Positions 23,181-34,800 of a DNA stretch of 64,000 nt are shown here, in pieces (position 1 is the stretch's first letter; each line of letters opens with the position of its first letter). A model generated the notes under the pieces. That model was not told where the DNA came from. It ran no database searches and was given only the letters and a program-made list of their open reading frames with translations. The position numbers and the translations under genes are program-made. Origin of the DNA: Nemopilema nomurai (lineage: Eukaryota; Cnidaria; Scyphozoa; Rhizostomeae; Rhizostomatidae); the NCBI GenBank assembly GCA_003864495.1, contig ML133426.1, positions 2,356,001-2,420,000 of the forward strand, given 5' to 3'.

Positions 23181-26100
23181 TTAGCAACATAAACTGTGAG
23201 AGAAGATTAGAAGTATATCACCCATTGATCACAAGACACTTGCTTCAAATTTTCCCAAAGCCGAAACGACCAGTGCTCTCCGAATACCTTGCCTTAAAAC
23301 CGTCTTCCTCTCGTAAGGTGCTGGTAACTCACAGACTATGTAAGCAAAGTGACACAAAGCCACTTGAATCCTCTCGGCTGGCGATCAAATGAGGAGTCGC
23401 TTCTCTCCTAAGAAGACAACGCCTTTGCCACTGACAGCGCTGCTACTTCGGTTCGCATTGTGTTTGCAGCCTGTCACGTCTCCGAAATACAAACGCACTG
23501 TTTACCTACCCTTTGGTTTCCCTGTGTCACGTGAAACAGGTAGTTGAATACAGTGGACAAAGCTGCGGCCTTCTTTGCATCGAAATTTTAAATTCAAATG
23601 ATTATTTCTTTTATTTGAGATTGCAAATTAGTAAATAAATTATTCTTAGTCAAAAATATGGTTGTCTTCATTCGTTTACCCGCTTGGCAAGGCCGTGGCA
23701 GTGGTACTATAATCAATTTAAGTATTGATTTCATGAAGAGCAATTGAATGCATACCGCCGGGGGAAGCATTTGATTTTAATTTTCACAATCTCGGAGAAA
23801 CGAAATGAAAATATTGATAAAAATCAACACTGATTAATCACTTTGCGGATGGATCTGGTTGTTTAGTCATAGTGCTGGCTGTTGTAGCAATATAATTGAT
23901 TTGACTTTTTGCATGGACTGCTAATCCGATTGTGCCTTGCAGTCACGTCTTTGCAATATGCTAGAGAATTCAAAAGAACCCGAGGTCATTATGTCTTTTT
24001 TATATTGCAGGATTCAGCTCTTTGCTTGACCCGACAAGCCTTTCTGGAAGGGCGATGGTCGCTTGAGAAAGGGGCGGAGCGAGCGGTCTGGTGTATGTTT
24101 ATGTGTTAAGCAAAGGCATACGAACTGATGTATCGAGGCAGCAGCACGATGCCATTACGATTCGCCCGAATGCAACCCAATGACACGGGCATCAATATGA
24201 CACCCCCAATCCCTCACTTGCTACCCAGGTTAATGGATACGAGGCAATGTTTTCCAAATCCGCTTTGCACATATGCTGCTCGCTCAAATAGTTCGGCGTG
24301 TATTTGTTCAGCCATTCATGTGATAAAAATCTTTCTGCGCTTCTTGCAGCAAAAATTTGTGACACAAATTCCAAAGATGTAAACAGATGTTCTTAGGTGC
24401 AAGCAGAATTGGATCTGATAGAAGGCTTGTCATTGGTTTGATAAATCAGGAAGAAATCTTTAAAATGGCCGATGGGCATTAACAGAGAAACAAGGCATGT
24501 ATTCATTGGGAAGAAAAATTACTTGTGTGGGTTGACATTCGTCGCAATACCGATTGGTTATGAATGTATCAACCATCAGGTATTAACTGGTCTTCTTCAA
24601 GAGATGATATCCCTGAAAGATTGCCGGGACTAAAAGATCTTCCCGAAAGGCGTCTAACATCGAATACATAACGATGTATCAATGGAAAAGACCTAAGACA
24701 CAATTTGAATCAAGTTAGAAAGGAAAAGTATTAGGAAGGAGCTGTTTTATCTATGGAACAAGGACATTCTATTTTAGGCTGCAGCTCCAAATCTCTGGGG
24801 GCAAATCTGAGGTGCTCGGTTTTTTCACTCTTCTCAACGCTACTTTTTCTACTTCCATTGCATGTGATCTGCCCTTCAGAATTTGTTGATGTGCGGTCCT
24901 ATTAGATCAGTATCTAACAATTTTGTGCAGTTTTACAATTTGTATATGCAATGACTCATAACCGGTGGGAGATGGACATTATGTTAGTTAATACATTTTA
25001 TGATTAATTTATTGGCTCTTCTTACTACTTGCTGGCAATTTATATTGAAACATGACAAGTTTGAGACAGGCAATCCACACGACCCCCGTCTTTAAACAAA
25101 ACAAACAACCCGCTTGTTTAAACAAAGTGCGCATTCAGCATCATCAAACAAGCAAGGCAAACCAGCTAAACGGACCTCAAACATATCAGTGAAAATCAAA
25201 ATGATTAGGATATTTTTCTTAAATCCACCCCAGTGTAGAGAATGAAAGTTTCTAGTTGCCACTCATGAGGCGATAGTGGGCGGTCAAGCCAAAGAGCCAG
25301 CACCGTTATCACCTTAATTAGCTTGCTTCTCTTAGCACTGGCTGCAAATTCAGGTTTACTCTTGGCTAAATGAAAGATTCTCCTCTAGACGAATTTCAAT
25401 TGTTTGTGTTGATCATTTAGATAAAACAGAATTCTATTTAGCAGTGTGATTGTGTAAAGAGGGCCGCGTGACGATGAAGTGATGATTATGAGAATGTGAA
25501 GTAGATTGCGTAAATAGCAGCAAGAAAGCCAGTTCCACCTGCACAAAATGCCACCAGCATGGTATCTTCAATCTCTGGGCCACCCGCTTACAGAATTGGT
25601 CTACGTATATGTCTTAACAGTTTGATATCAGATGGAAGTTTTTAGATTTATTTTTCATTTTCAAGTGTTTTCATTTTCATTGCAAATTATGATATTTGTC
25701 TTTTATTTATGGTTGACCTTGATTAGCTGTTATTTCAGCGATATAAATTAAGAAAGCCAACCTTTAATTAATTGATAATAAAAATAATGATGGTAATAAT
25801 AATAATAATTCATTATCAAGTTTGGATACAGTAGGTTCGATTGTGCATTATATATTCCTTTTTTAACAATCTATTTTCACGCAACTGCGCTGACAATATT
25901 TAGGTTTTCTTGCTTCAAAACCTTCAATTTTTGCTACACGAAAAAATAGAGCTTGTGAAAACAGCTTTTGCGTGTCTAATTAAAACTTCTAAAAAGGGTT
26001 AGAGGAGCGTTGTGTATTGGAGGTCAGCCTGACGTTAGAAAAATGAACAACGATTCACATTTGAGTCGTGAAAATGGATGCAGAAGACACTGAAAAGATC

Positions 26101-27594
26101 TCAGAGTTTGCCTTCATCAAGCAACCGAGTTGAAGAAGATGTACGAGCTTACAACCTAACCATGCGCTTTTTTCTATTTTCTGTATATTTGCAAAGACAA
26201 ATAGTAATCTTTAAGAGCAATTCTATGTGCAGTTAAATGTTTACCAACCATATTACATTCTATTACGCCTCGAGAACTCTAGTGTAAACATAATTTTCTT
26301 CTTCAATAAAATAGGCAATGCTGCAGATAACTTTTGAAAGTATTTCCAATTCATCAACAACTGTAAATTGATGTGTAACTCGCAGACACAACAACGTTTT
26401 TGACATTAAAATGATTGGATCTGAACGTCAGATTCTTTTCGAAGATCCCCACAGGAAATAACTTGTAACTACCTAGCAAGCTGTGCAACTCAAAATCAAT
26501 CCACCAAAACGACTGTTTGACGACGTCGTGTGAATCTCAAACGGCTTTCACAGGGAAATGATGGAGATTAAGTGGCATAGGGTGAAGTAGATAATAAGAG
26601 AATTATACTAGCGCAGAGGCCCCTGCGAGGTATGCTGCGTAGGAGAAAACGCGCTCCTTCCAGTGTATAATAACTGGTTTGAAATTTGTGAGTTAGCTTT
26701 GATGTGCCGCATTTAGTTTCTGATGTACAGTATCGCTTGTTTACTCAAATAATGGAGGCTTAGAATATGGAAGGCATGCAAATAATAGTAACATCTGATT
26801 AGCTTCGAATGTGGGGTTAGAAATTCGAATACGTCGCATTAAAATGGCTAGAGGTATCTGCAACAATTGATATCAAGCGAATAGCAAGTCAGATCAACCA
26901 AGAAAATATTTTCGTTGGAAAGTTACTGTTAATTTTTTCAGCACTATTTAACAATTTGCCTCTTCATTGATTGTATATATCTTTCAATCATTTTACATGA
27001 ATTGTTACCCGCCTGAAGTGAAATAGGCTGATTACCACGACTCGGCACATTTAAGTAAGGCATGGAGGGCACCTATAACCAATTATGAAGTTGCATAATT
27101 AAGAGTCATTTTATTTTCATTTACCCTAATACCTACACCAATTAGTATTGTACGCAATTTTAGATTACAATAGATTATGCAAGATTAGTTTTCTTTAGTT
27201 GTTATTGGAATTGTTTTGTTTACAGTTGTTTATTTTTGTTCTCCATATTTTCGCACACTTTCAAATGTATTTTCATTGTCTCTACTTATCTGCGAATGTG
27301 TAGTCATTCTAATTGAATAATAATCATATCAATGACATCATTTGAACTGCTAATGTGATATGGATATTAGCCATGCACTGCATTTGTGTTGGCTAATAAT
27401 GTCATCATACTGAATAGAACTTTCTGGAAGAATCATACTCAAAGTAAAACTTTTCTAATTGGTTAATAATGACATCATCTCACACCTGATTGGCTAATAA
27501 GTCGAATTGTTGACGTGATAATTGAGCTATTCACATTTATAAGGGAGCAAACGTTACAGAAAATTGACTAGTTGACGAGAAGCAAGTGGCAAGG
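23181..27594. other. Long AT-rich intergenic stretch
   Basis: No supported gene. The left few hundred bases should carry the promoter of the minus-strand PAN/fibrinogen-like gene. Open frames such as 24128-24382 (+) and 23909-24109 (+) lack domains and splice support. Simple A/T-rich tracts occur near 25640-25820. No transposon ends could be paired. Confidence 0.55.
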
Positions 27595-27747
27595 ATGAAA
27601 CGAAGTTTTGACAAACAAATTGATAGAGTAGATGCCAACCCGAAGAGGGGTAGATACCAATGTCGAGCATGTTTAAAATTCTACGGCCGAGTGCAGAATC
27701 TGAGTAATCACATGAGAACTAGGCACAATGATCCAAAAATCATCTGA
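27595..27747 (+). pseudogene. C2H2 zinc-finger leader of the Polinton polymerase region
   Basis: A 50-residue open frame starting at an ATG contains one C2H2 finger (YQCRACLKFYGRVQNLSNH then MRTRH) and ends in TGA. Short finger-bearing leaders occur at the start of Polinton-type polymerase genes. The polymerase-like sequence that follows directly supports treating it as the broken 5' end of the same gene. Confidence 0.6.
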
Positions 27748-28500
27748 GGTGCTATGGTAATTGCGAGGGGAGAGCGTCTGCCCAAAATGCCCCCACATTT
27801 GCAGTAAAGAATATTACCGACATCAACAACACGCATGATGTCGCAAGAAACATTATCGAGGAGGTACCCGATAATCTCCAAAACTTCACCCAGGGTATCA
27901 AATACTATGTCGCACTGGATGTTGATTTAAAAAGATGCCGGAAGGTACTACCACAGATCCACTTATAATATTCAGAACCGAAGTTCACAGACTTCTCAAA
28001 CAAACCCCCGATAACGTAAATTATAAAGCAGCCTAGATTGCAGAAACTTTTAAAGATCACATCGATATATTTGTTCGAAATGGCAGCGGGTGGGTCTTCA
28101 ATGAATTTTGGACAAATGCAGGTGAAATTGCTCGATTACCAAGAAAAAGCGAGCAAGACACGTGCAACTATGCTACAAGGACACTGACAGCTTCATATAC
28201 CACACCCCAATACCACAAGATGCAGTGAATAAGGTATTGAAAGAGCTTGAGACCAAATTTAATTTCAATAATTACAGTAAAGATCATGAAAATAATCCAG
28301 CAAAGAACAAGAAAGCTATTGGAAAAATGAAGGACAAGCTGGGTGGTGTTGCGATGGAAGATTTTATCGGGCTGAGATTAAAGAAGTTGCAAGATCAAAG
28401 ATGAGAAAGGAATCAAGAGAGCCAAAGGTATCAAGAAGAGCGCGTCAAGCGTGAAATACTCCGTGAGAACTACCTGCAGAGCTTAAAGGAGGAAATGTAT
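27748..28500 (+). pseudogene. Polinton-type DNA polymerase B, fragments
   Basis: An N-terminal stretch runs in shifting frames: NFTQGIKYYVALDV, then TEVHRLLKQTPDNV, then GSGWVFNEFW. Near 28140 it jumps to the C-terminal catalytic end, LCYKDTDSFIYHT, which carries the polymerase C motif (DTDS). NKKAIGKMKDKLGG and the EDFIGLR motif follow, up to a stop at 28402-28404. More homologous sequence in another frame (EKGIKRAKGIKKS) follows to about 28486. Most of the exonuclease and palm region is deleted, so no active enzyme can be made. Confidence 0.8.
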
Positions 28501-28844
28501 TCAGACATCGCCAACGCAACATTATAAACATACAAGTCATTCTGCAACTTTAAATTTTCATTAAAATATCCATTCATCATTGAAGTTATTGACTTGTCTC
28601 TTGATCTGTGAATTAAGAAGAATATGAAATGCTGCCCACACGTCGCACTTTCATACGATTGAATTTGAATCTTGTTATAATTGCGTTTGAATGGTTTAAA
28701 TGAAATCCTTCAACTTCTCTAATGTAGGTTTGTCATCAAAGAATCATAAAAGTCTAATTTCTGCACTCATCAATGTAAACGGCAACCCAATGAATGCCTC
28801 GACCGACCAATGAATGAACATGGCAGGGTGTGAATCTTGATATT

Positions 28845-29605
28845 TTATCTCATCTTTAGCAAATACGCCATGGAAATTAAAAAGTTTTCACGCTTAGTAA
28901 CTACACCACAACTTCCTTCAGGGGTTAAATCAAACCCATAGATGGTTAGTCCTTGATCAAATGAATTGTCCCAAATTAGACATAGGTAGTTATCTGGTGT
29001 TGATTTCAACCGATTGTATGCATCAAGATAGTCTTGAGTAGCATAACCAAATCTATGAGGTGGTGACACTTATCAACTGTATCTTGTACGTTGTCAACCT
29101 GTTGATGCCTAAAACTAAATGGATTCTTGATAAATGCCCCTTTTTACGCATTATATTTCAAGGCCAAAAAACAATCTATTCGGGATTTTCCCATTGAAAA
29201 GGTTATCTTGAGTCCAGCTGGTTGTACCTGAAGGTATTAGGTATGTTGTCATGTGTGGTTGACAGATTGGGCATGTTGCAGGTGTTTTCATCGAAGTTCT
29301 CTCTCTATTCCCTTTAATACTGCCTTATCTCTATTCCCTTAACGTGAATGTTATAAGCGTTGCCCATCAAACAGAATGCTTAACTACTAGTAGAAACTAG
29401 TAGGCTTAATCGCCATTCAATTCGTACACCAGGTAGCAAATATTTACCCTGATTGCAAATATCAATTAGTGGCTTTTTCATCAATTTAACAACTGTACCA
29501 TCATCAAATGGTTTAGATCTGGCATTTAAACCTGCATTTTTCTGAGTATAACACATCACTTTGTACAATAGATCGAGACTCAGTTAGACAATCCATGTAT
29601 ATAAC
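28845..29605 (-). pseudogene. Polinton major capsid protein, frameshifted fragments
   Basis: On the minus strand, family-like blocks occur in order across several frames. NAGLNARSKPFDDG and KYLLPGVRIEWRLSL lie at 29568-29380. TTSWTQDNLFNGKIPNRLFF and a KNPFSF-type block lie near 29210-29110. DYLDAYNRLKS, then LTIYGFDLTPEGSC, lie at 29069-28845. These match the double-jelly-roll capsid protein of Polintons and related viruses. Frame changes and stops separate the blocks. Described as an old integrated copy only. Confidence 0.7.
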
Positions 29606-29613
29606 TGGAAGAC

Positions 29614-30200
29614 TCATTTTATCATTAGCTTCTTCTTCAAATATTTCTTCAACAAAGCTTTTTGTAATTCAATGCTTCTTGTTTGCATACGATTTCCAGA
29701 ACGGTTACCTCCATTTATAGTTTTATCTAGTCTACCATGTCTACCAGTGGGTGCCTTATAACCAGGAACCAGTCTTCTGCGCCTCTTAATACTCTTCATA
29801 ACAGGATCTCTCTTCCCAGCAGAGACGCAAACCTTGGCAGCTCCAACATCATTACCTGTAAGAAGCCTGTTGGCAACAATCTTCTTAATAACTGGATTTT
29901 CAATCACCTTCTTAACAATTGGGTTTTCAATTATTCCTCGACTTTTAATTTTAGGATGTATAAGGAAGCTTTATAATCTTCGACTTTCACGTTTTTTAAT
30001 GTTTCGTAAATTTCCTTCGTTCATAGATCAGTAGATTTCATAACTGCCCTTCGTTTGAAAGATTTCCGTCTTCTTTTCCGCCTTGGTCTCACTCCTTTGA
30101 TCCTTTTCCCTGACCCACTAATTTTCCGAATTCTTGCCTCGGCAGCTTCTCCTGCACCTGCTGATGCTGCACCATTCGCAATCGCGCAATTCGTGATTTG
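29614..30200 (-). pseudogene. Basic reading frames beside the capsid fragment (unrecognised)
   Basis: A 97-codon minus-strand frame (29907-29614) is rich in Lys/Arg (SIKRRRRLVPGYK, LLKKYLKKKLMIK). Upstream frames carry further basic stretches (RPRRKRRRKSFKRR near 30050-30110). Position next to the capsid gene suggests a structural or DNA-binding gene of the same element, but no family was recognised. Confidence 0.35.
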
Positions 30201-30354
30201 GCCTCTGTTTTTAAGTGTTCGGTCTCACCATTCAGGTTATTGTTTTGTAGACTTCATAATTTTATAAATCAAGGTCCCAATCTTCCGATGATATCGTTCT
30301 AAACACTGTTCCCAGTTGTGAAACTACTAGGAATAGCGGGATCTGATCCAACAT

Positions 30355-30445
30355 TCTCAAGTGCAACATTCTCACATGGAACATCTTCACATGGAACATC
30401 TTCACATGGAACATCTTCACAGGCAACATGCTTACATGCAACATG
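30355..30445 (+). repeat. 15-bp tandem repeat (ACATGGAACATCTTC)
   Basis: Three perfect copies of ACATGGAACATCTTC are flanked by three to four diverged copies of about the same length. The unit is a multiple of three, so a Met/His/Phe-rich frame stays open on the minus strand without other signs of coding. Confidence 0.85.
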
Positions 30446-31544
30446 CCCACTTCAAGATAAGAATAGTGTCATGATTGCAAACAGATTTCATGATTTATCG
30501 ACCTTATGCAAGCTTTAAAGTCTCTTATCTAATGAGCAGATCGACAATGGGTCAAGCAGCAGTGAACAAGTTTTGAAAGAAGAAAAAACAGGACGACATC
30601 AATTCTACGAAAACTCAGTCACAAGAGTTCGACCTCGTGTTGTTCAAATTGGCGCCGAAGCTTAGCTTTTAGCAGTGCGCCGGACAAAAACATGACCATA
30701 ACCTGACTTTCACTCAGCCTGCTAATCACAAGCTTTTGAAGTCACTGTTACCTAGCAGCTGTCAAAAGAGCTCTTAAAGGCCTCATCGACATAACATGAA
30801 GCATCAAGTATGCCAAGTATTTCATGACAAATCACCCGCCGCTCTTCGTTCTCAAACCGACCTTTCTACGTTAGGCCATGTCAATACAAATGCAGCGCTT
30901 GCACAGCACCTTTAATACTGGCTGACCAATCCATTTTCATACTGGTAGGATATCGTTCGGATCCTTGTCAGCAAAGGCAAAACTAGGTCGTGATATGTCA
31001 ATCTCAAATTTTCAATAGTTGGTCAACTCCAATTAGTGGCTCTAGTCAAACAAGGACATGGTCTTGGTCTTAAATTTGCTAGCATATCGTGACATAATTA
31101 GCAGTCTATTTCGACTATAGACAACGAGGTTTTGACCATGAGACTTTTCTACAAACGATGCCACCAGGCACTGCCCTGTTTGGTGAGCATCGAAAATCAA
31201 GCACAAACCTACCAGGCCTCCAGAATGATAACTTAATTATGCAAAAAATGGTGAGCAGACCATTGGGGATATGACCTGGACGCGCACCGCGTTTTCGTCA
31301 ATATTCCAAGAATCAATTTTTGTAGTGAAACTTGCTCCCCGTTAAAAAATGCCAAGCTAGGTACTAAAAACAAGATGAGAAAACCAGGATCTCAAGTCTT
31401 CAGCCTCTCTTGGGAATAATCCTGGAGCGTTTTTAACCTCATTCTTGTTGATGTCAAGAAGCTAGTTTGCCACGACGTATATTTTTCCAAGAACCAATGG
31501 AAGCGTAAAGTCAGCTCAGGTCAATCTAATCATCCCTTGTCCCT

Positions 31545-31690
31545 TGAAAGGGCGTTTCCGGCATTAGGGATGTCTTGCTTCCATGTTAATATCTTTCTGC
31601 CATGACTAAAATGTGGCGTGAAGCGCATTGACAGAAGATAAATTTTAGCTGCTGCTAATCCTAGCCGTCTTTAATATGGAAGAAAAATGT
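31545..31690 (+). repeat. Dispersed repeat, copy 1 (inverted relative to 41550-41840)
   Basis: Contains CATCCCTTGTCCCTTGAAAG, GCGTTTCCGGCATTA and TGTCTTGCTTCCA. Further on are TGTGGCGTGAAGC and TGTGGTGA blocks. The same blocks recur in the same order on the minus strand at 41840-41550 with indels. Element type unknown. Confidence 0.6.
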
Positions 31691-31846
31691 GGTGACATGC
31701 AGATAATGTTAATATCGACTGACTAGTTCGCTCACCGAAATAATAGTCTGTTCATTTTCTTACTAATTAATGTGTCAAAATATGGTAGAAGAAAAATTTG
31801 TTAAACATTCACATTTTATCATATGGCAAATTAACAAATAATATAT

Positions 31847-34800
31847 CTAGCTGAAGTACATTTTGTCGTTATCACGATTGCCTCCGTAGTTACCACGTCC
31901 TCTCCCACCTCGCTGCCCCCCTCTCCCACCCCATCCCCCGCCACGACCACTATGGCCACCATCACCACCACCTCTTCCTCCTCCGTAGCTTCCTCTTCCT
32001 CCTCCGTAGCTTCCTCTTCCTTCTCCCCCACCGCCTCCTCCACCTCTACCACCAGGACCGCCTCTCCCACCGGACCCACCTCGATCATTTCTCCAACCTG
32101 AAGAGATACACATCAAGAAATCAAAACACGACAAGCTAGATTCATTTTTAAAACTCTTAGTAGAAAATTGCGATATCATCTAGTCATATTGAACTTTCTG
32201 TTCATAAAGAAAATGAAGCATTTCTCCAATAGCATGAACAAATCGTGCAAAGTAGGGGCATTGCCATCTCAAAAAGCTGCAAATCTAACAGGAAAGGGGA
32301 GCATGAAACTTGGGTGCTGCGGAGAAGCAGACATCAAGTATGCGAATCCCAGTAGCTTGAAACAAATTTGAGTCGTCTGCAAATGATTATTTACAATGGT
32401 TTACGATCTAATGGGGAGTCAAGACTTTTTGACAGGAGACAAAGATTTGTTTGTAAAACCCAAAGTTTGAGATATATAAGTTGTAAGTTGTAGATTACTC
32501 AGTTTGGCATCGCGAGCATGGGCGCAATCATTGCAGATAAAACGGAAGAGCTTCGGCAAATGGCAATGCTGTTTGCGTGAATCTACGGAGCTGACACGCG
32601 GTCCTTTCATCAAATGGGGCTACGCTCACCTTGATTCCGCTGGGGCTCGGTTCTCTTTCTAAATGCGGGCATCTCGGGGGGCGGGGCCTCAGACGACGGA
32701 CGACCGCCACGGTCAGGAACCTAGCGATCAAAGCATCATCATCATCATCATAATTATTATCATCATCATTATCAGCATCATCATCATCATCATCACCACC
32801 ACCGTGACTTCAAAGGTGAAGTGCATTTACAAACCAAATGCATAAAAACCTTAATCAACCAGTACATCGCTTCATTAGAAGAGTGGTTGCTTAAGAAACG
32901 ACTTTGGAAATTGACGATCGCAGTTTAGTTTCCTGGCACCCTAGCAAACCGCTCGCCCTGCAAGCCTGCATACGCAATGGGCGCTTTTCCGCGGTCAAAT
33001 ACAGGCTTTTTTGAAGAAAACTCATGGTGGAATACTAAATACAGGGAACTCGAATGGGTTTTCTATTAAGATACACTGTCCATGGTCATCTGGGGTCAAA
33101 ATTACAAAGTTCGTGATGACGTAATGCAAAACCAAAAGCATGAATCGCCTTGCATTGGATTCATCAAACCAATCGGATAGTAGCACATTTTCAAACAAAT
33201 CTATTTTGTTTGGTCGACGATTCGCTGAAATCCTAAGCAAAATACTTGGCTTTAGCAGCCATGTTTGCCTCGAAATGGTATGGAGGCTTAAGGTGAGTAT
33301 GTCTCCCTGGCGCCAAAAGAGCAATGGATGTATCGAGGAAAACAATGGGAAAAGCCAGACAAAAGTTTAATAAATTTTCAATTGCAGTCTTGAAGAATCG
33401 AAACGGCAAGAAACACATCCAAATTTGAGTGACCCATCCAAAAATGACCCATTTCTCTGCGATCGAATAATCGAATCTATTTAAATAAACAGAGCTTCAC
33501 GCCTCAATAAAGGAGAAGAGTAAAGGAGAAGCCACTACCTTTCCAATTAGAACTTTATTAATGTCGCATTTTGTTACTTCCCTCGCTTCGCCTGAACTTG
33601 TTTTATCCAGTTTACACAAATCTAAAAAGCAAAAAGTATGCATAGTTTAAAACGACAAAAAGCGTATAAACAATTAAAAGAGTAATAAATTGATCTTATA
33701 ATTGCAAATATTTTCTCCGATTCAGAAAACAACGAGAGTTTAAAGAAAGATGACATTAATTATTTACTTCTGCGGCGACTGTTTTCTGGTTTGGTTTACT
33801 GCTGTCGAAGAAAACCAAATTAAACTGCCAAAGGCGTCTTAAAAGCTTGCCTTGAAAGTTTTAAAAGTGACTGTAAAATTAAGCATACCTTTTCGTGCTG
33901 CCAATACATTAGCGACAGAAATATCAGTCCCTGCAGCGATTGCGTTTCTAACAGACCGGAATGTTGCTTCAATGTCATTCTTCTTCGTCTGGAGAAATAT
34001 AAATTAGTGTTGTTTACTGGAAAACTCTTTTAAAACCACACACATTTCCCAACGTAGAAAAAATGGAAAATGAGCAAGAAACACAAGGTTACCTTCGCCT
34101 GGTCACTCCACAGAAATGACTGGATCGTTAGATCTATTCTCTTTAGTAAAACTTGGCGCCTGATGTGATATTCATTAGCAAGCATTTCATTAAGCTTTTC
34201 AACTTCAGACTGTGAAGAGATAAATATCAAATGAATGTTCAAGTGAACTGTTCTCTTGAACAAAGAATGAGCCACATTGTGCTCAGAAGTTGCTTACATA
34301 ACCACTGACGTTTTACATATGAAACTACTAAGAAGGCAGTACGAAACAAAATCAATATTTAAAATTCTACAACTTGGTGAATTAGCATGCAGGGCCTATT
34401 TTTGTTATTTTTCCTGTTTGTTGGGAAAAAGGCAATGAAAAACACACAAAGGTTATAGCTCTTTGACAAGTAATTTGAAATTGAAAACAAAAACTGAGCT
34501 GTATATCTAACTGTAGATTATTTCAAAAGATCAATGTCAATCTAAAAAATTAAGATCAACTTTACAAAAGCTGCTGAAAATATACCAGTTTTGAGGAAGA
34601 ATTCAAACAGCATATTGAATTTGACAAGACATGCATTCAAGTGAGCATACCCATTGCTTCTCATTCAATCTCTTCTGTAATAATGCCTCTTCTAAGAAAG
34701 ACTGGGGTAACTGAGTTAACACCCCACGAACCTCCAAGAAAAGGGAAATCAGTTAACAAAATAGGCAAGAAATAAATCACAAACACTAAATTTGAAACAA

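Larger units (their letters stand above)
27595..30250. mobile_element. Polinton/Maverick remnant
   Basis: Pieces of two hallmark Polinton genes lie 300 bp apart on opposite strands: protein-primed family B DNA polymerase (+) and double-jelly-roll major capsid protein (-). A lysine/arginine-rich reading frame follows. All are truncated or frameshifted. Intact elements are 15-20 kb with inverted termini; neither terminus nor integrase was seen. The true limits are unknown and the copy is dead. Confidence 0.8.
30251..31830. other. Intergenic region between the Polinton remnant and FAM98
   Basis: No supported gene. It holds a 15-bp repeat (30355-30445) and one copy of a dispersed repeat (31545-31690). 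The end near FAM98 should contain that gene's 3' UTR and polyadenylation site on the minus strand. Confidence 0.5.

Noticed and set aside
24128..24382. 84-codon plus-strand frame in the 23-27 kb gap
   Set aside because: Low-complexity composition, a shadow frame on the other strand, and no domain or splice support.
31831..32088. Val/Glu-rich minus-strand frame of 85 codons
   Set aside because: It is the other reading frame of the FAM98 RGG exon.
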